DNA of 64,000 bases from Collybia mongolica (taxonomy: Eukaryota > Basidiomycota > Agaricomycetes > Agaricales > Clitocybaceae). Numbering within the stretch: the first letter of the stretch is position 1; the number at the start of each line of letters is the position of its first letter. A program made the translations under genes and the position numbers. The notes below the pieces were generated by a model that saw only the letters and a list, made by a program, of their open reading frames with translations, was not told where the DNA came from and did no database searches. Positions 56,409-64,000 of this stretch are shown one piece after another. The stretch is from contig JAAXNY010000009.1 in NCBI GenBank assembly GCA_013420905.1, positions 1,240,001-1,304,000 of the forward strand, in the 5' to 3' direction.

Positions 56409-57052
56409 TGTGTGGGTCTACAGTGCGTGTGACCTATATGAGCATGCGATACCTGCCCGGCTGGGCGAAATTCAGTGCTTACCGGTGTGCAGCTATACCA
56501 CGGCTGAATGCGATGCTCTCGCAGATGACCTGGCGAAGCCAAGTTTCCAGACAGGTGCCTGAAGAGACAGAAGAAATGAGAAATCAGGCGAACAGTTGAG
56601 CCAAGATCAAATGCGGACCAAATTGATCGAAAAAATAAATGTGGCGCCCACGGTTCGGTCCAGCGGTAAACTGGAGACACGGCTTATGCCACAATCAGGA
56701 TCGCTTGTATGTACCTCAATGGACCGCCATGGCCGATTACAGGAGAAACAAGACGGGCAGGTATCAACTTGTTGCATAGGACTCGGCCGCGACCCCCTTG
56801 GTTGGCACTAAAGATAACGGAGAACGTGGAGTTTCGTTGTCATTTGTGGTTTCCAGATCCACTAATAAATACCCATGCGGCGACAGGCTAATTGCATTCA
56901 ATAAGAACCCCTTACGTAGCTAGGGCGGTCCATTTCACTGTGATTCACCTTATCCGACTTGTCAAATAATCCGACTCGGTTCTCAGGTCTCACTTGCCAA
57001 TATAAAATCCACCCGAATCACAGTGTCTGTCCCCCCCCTTCCCATCCCAACT
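56409..57052. promoter_or_regulatory. Divergent region between mL49 and hypothetical gene, TATA box at 57001
   Basis: 644 bases between opposite starts. A clear TATAAA at 57001-57006 lies 47 bp before the ATG at 57053, so the 5' leader of the plus-strand gene would be only about 20 bases (TATA-to-start spacing is inference). Short open frames have no coding character. Confidence 0.5.
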
Positions 57053-57683
57053 ATGTCCCACTACATTCCCCTCATAGAGACTGGCGTTACCACTGGCTAT
57101 TATCCACCAACCGATCTTGAATCACGGTATCTTTCGCCCACCTGGTCATATCCATACCCGTATACTCCATATAAAAGTATGAGCGCACCAGGCACGTCCA
57201 ACCCCCAGGTTGCATCTGACTCTTTCCCGTGTCCCCCAATGCATGATTGTGAGTGGGTCTGCCATCGTTAGCCATATTACCCTTATCATCAATCCAGTTT
57301 CACCGTCCCCATCTGATACATCGTCATCATCGTCCTCTATGGATGCATCACCCTCCCCCCAATCGTATCCACGATCCGTCCATGTAGTCTGCAATGCCCC
57401 CCTCGTCGCACCAATCCCTTTGCCGTATCATTCGCCGACTTTCCTACAATTCGAACTCCCAGACCTAGACCAGGATCTCTCTCATCCCCCTTACACACGG
57501 CGTGCGTCCAAACGGAAACGTGCGATAGACGAGGCTATGGATGAATACACTCTATCGAAAAGGCGCGGAGTGATCGGCTCGAACTGTGAACCCCACCCGC
57601 ACCGTCGTGTCACGAGCTATCCGAGTTTACGGCATCAGTCTTCTGTGTCAGGAAAACGCCCGAAACTACATTGTCATACGTGA
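57053..57683 (+). CDS. Hypothetical Pro/Ser/Tyr-rich protein
   Basis: I do not recognise it. Start at 57053 (MSHYIPLIETGVTTGYYPPTDLESRYLSPTWSYPYPYTPYKS); one intron (about 57251-57296, gtgagt...tccag) joins MHD to FSPSPSDTSSSSSSMDASPSPQ. Later come LVAPIPLPYHSPTFLQFELPDLDQDLSHPPYTRRASKRKRAIDEAM and SKRRGVIGSNCEP, a basic, possibly nuclear-import region (RRASKRKR). The frame ends SGKRPKLHCHT at 57683; a further splice at 57682 toward 57712 is possible and would change the tail. About 200 residues, low-complexity, probably disordered. The strong TATA box and short leader suggest regulated expression (inference). Confidence 0.55.
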
Positions 57684-59070
57684 CGAGGTATCCACACCTA
57701 TAGGAACTCCTCCTGCCTTCCGAGGTACGTCACCTGTTTCTTTCACATTCACGACACATCAGGGTATTGAGGCTTCTCCTTTAGCATAAAATCAGGTGTC
57801 AATGAAGCTACAAAGCATCATTTTGTAGGGATGCATTGAAATTCCCAACATGTAACACCACGAAACATCAAGTCTGCTCATCTCAGCAACCGCCTATTAC
57901 ACCGATGATGCCGATCACACATGATAGATGGTCGGGCAACGACTTCAAGATGTTCTCAAACGTCACTATATAGATGACAGGGACACAGCCGACATATACA
58001 TACATAGCTGACTAACATTATCCACAAGCTTCTGCTGTACGTCTGGGTATGATACAACAGAATAATCACAGTTACCACTTCACCACATGAACCTGATACC
58101 CGTTCATACGCCAAGACAACCCGGGCCCCAGAATCATCTAGCTTTTCGTTAGACCGATGGGCTGCAGTTTCAGGATCCGAAACACCGCGTATTCTGGCCG
58201 TAGACCATGGTGGTCATATATAGGCTAGCAGATACATTGCTAAGTAATGGGGCGCCGCTGTTTGGGCTTTAGCCGAATGAATAGTGTTCCACTTGGTAAC
58301 TCGACCAAGGTAATGACATTTGGCATGGCTCCATGGCATTCAATGATTTAAATCGAAGTTAAGTCTCCAGTCTAAAACGAGATCACTATATGGGGTCCTG
58401 GAAACAGTTGGTACGGATTATCACAGATTCGACCCAGCCCTTTCTCGTTGGCCGACGTCATATTGTGCAAATCTCGGGGACAAACCGTTGTCCAAGTGTA
58501 CTCGTCCGTATGTACATCCCACGTGGTGTACAGTGTAGAAGACTAGGGCAACACATGGACTGAGAAGTGTCCGTTTAAGAAAATATGTTCGTCCAAGTGG
58601 CGAACATTGCATGTGCGCCTTTGTTTTTCCATGGATGGTCTGTTTCTTTAAAAAACCTTCTGACACGACAATACCCGACAGGCGATTTGAGCCGTGACCA
58701 CAAGTGAGTAATCACCGAAGATATGCTGGAGCCTCCGACGTCAGGACCCTTAAACTCTTACTGTGGATTCTATGGTGGGCGTTCAAAAGACACGGACAAG
58801 CGTCCAGTGACTCACGAACGATCTGTGGTCGTTGCGGGTATCAGCCCCATACCCTATCTACAAGATCATTAACCATTGTCATGTTAGAATTCCTGTCATT
58901 GCCTTCCTAAACCCAGGTTTCAGGATAGTGCAATGGCCGTTCACTGGTCTGAAAAGATACACAGAAGATTTATTAGAGGCTCCATTCCTCATTTCGTACC
59001 TGTGGTGATGAGGTCAAGGAATGAAAGGGGAATTATATCACCGTATGTGCTCATAAGTGACCACATACCA
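57684..59070. other. Long intergenic region
   Basis: 1.4 kb, the longest gap. Both strands were read; open frames at 58421-58666, 58704-58910 and 58933-59070 have no ATG-led coding character. No tandem or inverted repeat of note, no mobile-element ends and no RNA gene motif was recognised. Confidence 0.4.
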
Positions 59071-59398
59071 ATGGCGGAGAGCGAGGATTTTGAGGATTAT
59101 AAGACACGCCTTGCAAAAAAATTGGCACAAAGGGCAGAAGCTGGCAGAAACCAATGGAAACCTAAAATCCACAGACCGTAAGGAAGGTGGCGATATTAAT
59201 TGGTTTGGTCTCAAGGTCGGAACCGGGAACTCGGCCTTTGGGTCGAATAACGCGGATGGGGCTGCTGAGCCTACGCTAAGTAGCATTCGCTTCCTTCAAA
59301 CTGACAACCACAATCACAATCATTCACCTTCTACCAGTACATACCAAAAAAAAAAAAACGCAAGGCAAGTTGTTGACGACGTCTACACCAAAAGGTAG
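59071..59398 (+). CDS. Possible small gene, weak
   Basis: A candidate only. An ATG at 59071 opens MAESEDFEDYKTRLAKKLAQRAEAGRNQWKPKIHRP, which looks coding (acidic start, then amphipathic helix). A strong gtaagg donor lies at 59179. A second frame continues with GGDINWFGLKVGTGNSAFGSNN to 59398, ending DDVYTKR, with an A12 run at 59347-59358. I could not find an intron of normal length that joins the two in frame, so the structure is unresolved and the gene may be degraded. Product unknown. Confidence 0.3.
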
Positions 59399-59402
59399 AA
59401 GA

Positions 59403-59808
59403 TCAAGGCAGAGGACCCGACTGTAATATGTCGAATCGCTGTTCCACGGGGCCTGGTGTAATGGTTATTTCGGTGCTCCTGACGACGTTTACTAGGCCGT
59501 CCTCTAGTGGCGTGTTAGAATCGACGAGTTGGACGAGGCCTTCGGCAGAAATACTGAAGTCCATGAATGTTAACATCGTCCGTATAATGTATGATGTTCT
59601 TTGGATTTTTGCGGATCCTCCGTTTTCGACACAGCAAGGAGGTATAACAGATCCCTGCATGTGGTAACAAGTAACATAAGCATGCCGGGCATAGGATAGC
59701 ATCACTCAATGGAGGTTCTAAGAAAATTTGCTCTTCCATGCGCCTTGTTCGACCTTCAGAACCAATGATGGGGGGGTGGGGGAGGGCGATGTTGGCCAAG
59801 CTATACAA
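59403..59808 (-). CDS. Possible small gene, weak
   Basis: Start at 59808 (MYSLANIALPHPPIIGSEGRTRRMEEQIFLEPPL). A splice from gtgatg to acggag (78 nt) would join it in frame to RSAKIQRTSYIIRTMLTFMDFSISAEGLVQLVDSNTPLEDGLVNVVRSTEITITPGPVEQRFDILQSGPLP. The composition of the second part looks coding, but the splice sites are not strong and no family is recognised. About 105 residues. Confidence 0.3.
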
Positions 59809-60509
59809 TGTGGCAAGTTGTTGTATATCCTATGTTCGATATATATCGATTTGAAAAAATTCACAAACAAACGCACGAACAAGGCAATGAATAGCTTCAC
59901 GTTTCTCCATGTGTACGACCTACAAAGATCAACATTAAAACTTGCAAGACAAGGCAAGTCAATTAAGCGATGTCCCAGTATGCGCATTGGCTCGGAAACA
60001 CAATAGTTTCATGAATAATGAATGTCAATCGAACAGGCTGGATGAAAATTCAACCTCAACCTGCACAGTCTGCGTCAGACCCATGAACTAGAACTTTCAA
60101 ATGAGGCGTACATGAACATTTTTTGAGATAGCCTTGTTTGTGCTTCATCCTTCATGGAGAATTGAAGTGAATTTACCGGTTCGGTGGCACTCAGAAATAG
60201 CCGGCTTTTGTCCAATGATGATGACTGAAGATACGAATTTAAAAAAGGAGGTCAATATGGTATAAAGACTATATTCAGAAGACATATATCCTGAACCTCG
60301 AGGCGGGTGCCCAACCGCGACAAGAAGGGACGAAAGAAGAGGGAAGACATGTAGATAATATGGAAGTCCATCAAGTAGAGGGCTGTATAGGTGGAGCCAT
60401 ATATGTAAGGAAGAGTCGTCCAGATATTGCAATCATGATCAACTACGTCAAATGGCAAGACGTCGTGAACAATTGCTCTAAGCCTACGCGCCTATCATGA
60501 CAACCCCAT
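59809..60509. other. Intergenic, YPT1 to small gene candidate
   Basis: 701 bases between minus-strand features, AT-rich. It is expected to hold the YPT1 3' UTR, for which the length is generous. No coding signal is seen. Confidence 0.4.
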
Positions 60510-61587
60510 TCAGCAACAACCCGAAGACTGTTGCGCTTGAACGTTCTGCCCAGGAGTGACTGTCGATGATTTAGCGGCCCCTGACGGTGTTGACGTGGAT
60601 CCCATTCTGCGAAGAGAATAAGTAGTGTGATAAGAGGAGAAAAAATGTTTCCTCACCTGTCTTTGATTTGCTTTGCCATTGTCAAAAAGGCCTGCTCAAC
60701 GTTGGTCGCATTCTTCGCAGATGTTTCGAGGAAAGGGATTGAGAGCTGGTCGGAGAATTCCTGGAACACAAAAGTTGAAAGAGAATTATGACTAAGAAAT
60801 GGTATATTAAAACCTTTGCAACACTGTATTCCACAACTTTCTTGCCGGTCAAATCAGACTTGTTGCCGACAAGGAGCTTGTTAACCCCTTCTGATGCATA
60901 ACGATCGATTTCCTGCAGCCATTGTTTTACATTCGTGAATGTGTCTGCATAGAAATGATCAGCAAGTAATGTATTCCAGAAAATTTCCAACACACCATTA
61001 TCGGTTACATCGTAGACAACAATGATACCATGAGCCCCACGATAATATGATGACGTGATCGTCCTGAAACGTTCTTGTCCTACGAGACCAAGGTCATTAT
61101 CTCAATAGAAAACGAATACAAGAGCCTCGACGAAACCGTACCTGCTGTGTCCCACTACATCATTATGAAAGTCGCGTCAGTGTTGTGAAAATCAAATATA
61201 GGATGCGCAGGAAATGCCCGGTAATACTGTGAGAGTCATAGAAGGCTGTGACCGACAACTTGGACCCTTCTGGTGGCAGGGAGCCATATGAAAGCCCACA
61301 GCTTAGGGCACATTGCCCATGAGGGAAGAGGACACGAGGCGTGTACTAACGATTTGAAGCTTCACAGTCTTGCCTTCCAGTTCAATTGTGCGGATTTTAA
61401 AGTCGACACCAATAGTGCTGATGTAGCTCTCCGTGTATGTGTCGTCTGCAAAACGCAGGAGCAAACAAGACTGAAAAGAGAAAGTCAGGCTGGATTGAGG
61501 GAATGGCAACGAGGACTAGACCTTGCCGACACCAGAGTCACCGATGAGGAGAAGCTTGAAGAGATAGTCGTATTCGCTCGTGTGCAT
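60510..61587 (-). CDS. YPT1: Rab GTPase Ypt1/Rab1
   Basis: The ER-to-Golgi Rab GTPase, also needed for autophagy. Start at 61587 ([62 protein letters not shown]). Then [61 protein letters not shown] and [20 protein letters not shown] supply all five G motifs, and the effector loop TIGVDFKI is Rab1-like. The C-terminus ends QQSSGCC, the double-cysteine prenyl site used by GGTase II, whose alpha subunit is BET4 in this window. Length is about 203 residues in some eight exons, several under 60 nt. It starts 204 bp from the divergent protease gene. Confidence 0.97.
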
Positions 61588-61791
61588 GGCTGGGGGATGG
61601 AGGGATTGAAGAAAAGGATGAGTTGGCGGAGAATGGAGAGGCTGGTAAAGGGCTGCGTCAAACGTCGGCCACTGACAACCCTACCCACACCGGCCGGTTA
61701 CAAGGCACATTCCGGCCGGAATATCCCGTCACTCCCGGCTCGCCGTATACTTGTCAAATGCTGTTCAAGTACAAACCCTCACTCATTTTAA
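61588..61791. promoter_or_regulatory. Divergent promoter, YPT1 and aspartic protease
   Basis: 204 bp between opposite starts. No specific element is recognised. Confidence 0.35.
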
Positions 61792-63515
61792 ATGCATACC
61801 ATCAACGCTCTGCTGCTAGTTGCAACCCTCATCTCGCCATCTACTGCCCATGGCGACCCACAAGGCTTTGCGATTCCCCTTCAGCGCGTCAGGCGCGTCC
61901 CACCACGCGCACTATCTAACAACGTGTTAACCGCCGACGTCTCAATGATCAACAGACATGAGTTGTAAGCCAGGATCACATTTTATCGCAAGAGACATAA
62001 CTCACGGTCGTCAGCGCCTACCTGATATCTGTCAGGTATTTCTACGAGATCTCTTTATCTGATTTCTCCCATGTCATGTATTCATAGCGTTGGTTCACAA
62101 GACTTTTCGGTGATACTCGATACCGGATCATCAGATTTTGTATGTCTTTTCTGTGGACTATACCCCGTTCCTTGACTTGCACTCGTAGTGGATAGTCTCT
62201 GCAGAATGTTCTACTTCAGACTGTGATGGCGTACAGAAATACTACGCAGCGCAATCGTCAACATCGTCCGTTTCTGAAAAAGCATTCAAGCTTTCCTATC
62301 TTATGGGCTCAGTACTTGGAAATATCGGCTTCGAAACCGTGGATATAGGCCCTTTCTCGATATCTTCTCAAGTATTTGGTACGACCCCGCTTACAAAAAA
62401 CGCCTTGCCCACAATCTGACAATGTATGTTCAACGTTCAGCACTCGCCAATAGCACTGTTGGCCTTGGTCTCTCCAACACGGGAAACTCTGGTATCCTTG
62501 GCCTTTCTTTTCCCTCGATTGCCTCTATTTCTCTCTTGGATGGCGAAACACTCCTTGACAATATCTTCGCTAACTTCGAAGGACCCAATCGCTTCTTCGC
62601 GTTTCAACTGGGACGGGGTATTGGTGTAGACGACGCAAATTCCTCATTCACATTTGGCAGACTGGATCCAAACATTACTGATAACCTATCGAGCTTTTCG
62701 TTCACTCCTGTTTCTCAGGCTGGGGGAGGTTCATTTAACTATTGGAAATTGCCCTTACATTCTTTGGTCATAGACTCGGTCATATTTCCTCTGTCTCCTT
62801 CTCTTGTTCGTGGGGCTCACAAACCGATTGCTGTCCTTGATACGGGAACCACTCTGATTTTAGGCCCAACCCCCGATGTTAACGCGTTTTGGCGTGTCGT
62901 CAGCCAGGAAGGTGCCACGAGGAAGAATCCCATAACGAAAATGTGGGAGGTTCGATGCGACCGTGGGGTATCCGTGAGCTTCGTGTTAGGAGACTTTGGC
63001 AGTGAACGAGAATACCCGGTAGACCCTGGCGACATAAATTGGGAGGAAGGAGGATCTTCGAATGGTTGGTGCATGGGGGGCATCCAAGCGAACGACGGGG
63101 TATGATTGATCTTCCCTGTGTGGCTGCTCTGTTTAATTTATCCAATGCGCGACAGGTGAACTCCGGTGACTGGCTTCTCGGAGACGTCTTTCTTCGGGCA
63201 CGTACCCATATTCCATTGATTTCTACCTTCCTGACAGTTGGTGGACAGAACGTTTACGTTACTCATCACCTTGCTAACTCGACCGATCCGCCATTAATTG
63301 GCCTGCTCAATCTCACAAACCCGTTGGCTTCTATTCTCCAGTTTCGTGAGGAGCGTGGGCCTGATCAATCACTTCCCTCAACGCCTTGGATTCGGCAAGG
63401 AATTTCAAATACACAAGGGCCACGTACCGGCACAATCTATGCAATTTCCACGGTTTCTGGATTTGTCGGCGGCGCCATTCTAACTCTTATCGTTCGGATT
63501 AGGCGCAACCGGTGA
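61792..63515 (+). CDS. Pepsin-like aspartic protease (family A1) with C-terminal membrane anchor
   Basis: A secreted or cell-surface aspartic protease of the basidiomycete A1 type. Start at 61792; signal peptide MHTINALLLVATLISPSTAHG, then a short propeptide-like stretch (FAIPLQRVRRVPPRA). The first catalytic motif, FSVILDTGSSDF, is split from WIVSAECSTSDC by an intron. The flap region reads LSYLMGSVLGNIGFETVDIGPFSIS. The second motif is IAVLDTGTTLILGPT. GNSGILGLSFPS and GDWLLGDVFLR are conserved fold segments. After the catalytic domain comes a Ser/Thr/Pro stretch, then ISTVSGFVGGAILTLIVRIRRNR, a single membrane helix with a basic end, so the enzyme is probably anchored rather than free. Length is about 480 residues over at least six introns. 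The flap lacks the usual Tyr-Gly-Ser/Thr-Gly form, as in related membrane-anchored fungal members. Confidence 0.88.
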
Positions 63516-64000
63516 TCCCTCCGATTTTCTTTGTGCAACACACCACCTGGAGTACCAATGAACGTCACATATTCTGTGTGGGAATTCGTTGTCGTCATCA
63601 TCATTAGTCTTTTTTTAACGTCATTGGGTATCTATTGTAACGGGGTGCTTGTCCATGATACCAATGAATGTGTACTTATGGCTTGTGAATTATGTATAAG
63701 TGCCCCTGGTCAAATACAAAGGTAATTCTTAAATAAATAAAAAATTACGGAAAAGACCAATCTGATCTCAAATTGCATCGTCGACGCAACACACAGAACG
63801 CAATAAACCCATCACGCTGTAGGTCAACCTCCTTCCTCTTTTTGCCTTGAAACGTTTCTCATTCGAGTTAGATCGTGTATATATAGTCTGTAAGGTATCT
63901 GCCGAATTTCTACGGAGTCCGTTCGTACTGAAGATGTATAATAAGTGGACAGTCCTACACGAGGCATACGGCCGAATAACACCCCCCTATTTTCCGGATC
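63516..64000. other. Intergenic end of window
   Basis: 485 bases downstream of the protease. AT-rich around 63725-63745 (aaataaataaaaaatt), perhaps a polyadenylation region. No coding signal is seen before the window ends. Confidence 0.4.

Noticed and set aside
61273..61791. 172-codon open frame on the plus strand
   Set aside because: Runs antisense through YPT1 exons and the divergent promoter; it has no recognisable domain and reads into the protease leader.
1..64000. Search for transposons, long repeats, CRISPR arrays, prophage or secondary-metabolite cluster
   Set aside because: No transposase, reverse transcriptase, long terminal or inverted repeats, regular spacers, or polyketide/peptide synthase signatures were seen; the genes are mostly dispersed housekeeping functions.

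Overview
The window is nuclear DNA of a filamentous basidiomycete, most likely an Agaricomycete. Protein-coding genes are packed on both strands and split by many introns of about 50-65 nt with GT...AG ends and CTAAC/CTAAT-like branch points. Reassembled exons give fungal housekeeping proteins such as Gea-type ARF-GEF, SYF1, SNZ, IMG2, Ypt1, cytochrome c heme lyase and polyporopepsin-like protease. I found no transposon, tRNA, rRNA or CRISPR array. All gene limits are coding spans from predicted start to stop and include introns, which I assigned by eye.

Layout. 1-13.8 kb: 3' part of 3-hydroxyisobutyrate dehydrogenase, a Rossmann-fold epimerase-like protein, a cytochrome b561 membrane protein, the Gea/GBF1 ARF exchange factor (minus), 20S proteasome alpha4 (minus) and, divergent from it, a C78-family cysteine peptidase. 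13.8-25.3 kb: TFIIH subunit Tfb3/MAT1 (minus), a LigB-type dioxygenase, PKA catalytic subunit, a WD40 protein, a DUF3445 heme-oxidase-like protein (minus), nitronate monooxygenase (minus) and cytochrome c heme lyase. 25.4-33 kb: SSF1 Brix protein (minus), an unrecognised coiled-coil protein, splicing factor SYF1 (minus) and Rab geranylgeranyltransferase alpha. 33.9-43.1 kb: an EDC4-like decapping scaffold followed in tandem by an Argonaute. 43.3-53.6 kb: SFT2, glyoxalase II (minus), a proline-rich single-pass membrane protein, SRP receptor alpha (minus), cyclin L (minus), an RS/RD-rich protein and a small three-exon gene (minus). 53.9-64 kb: SNZ/PDX1 (minus), mitoribosomal mL49 (minus), a hypothetical protein, two weak small-gene candidates, Ypt1/Rab1 (minus) and a membrane-anchored aspartic protease.

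The most notable locus is the Argonaute at about 39.1-43.1 kb. Its small-RNA 5'-end pocket residues and three of the four slicer residues are readable, but the fourth, normally His, is Gln. Its exons only join in frame if very small exons (3, 6 and 8 nt) and two GC-AG introns are accepted. It lies directly downstream of the P-body scaffold gene. Other themes are many divergent pairs on promoters of 96-330 bp, several tail-to-tail pairs with stops 56-87 bp apart, and a cyclin L without an RS tail placed head-to-head with an RS-rich protein gene.
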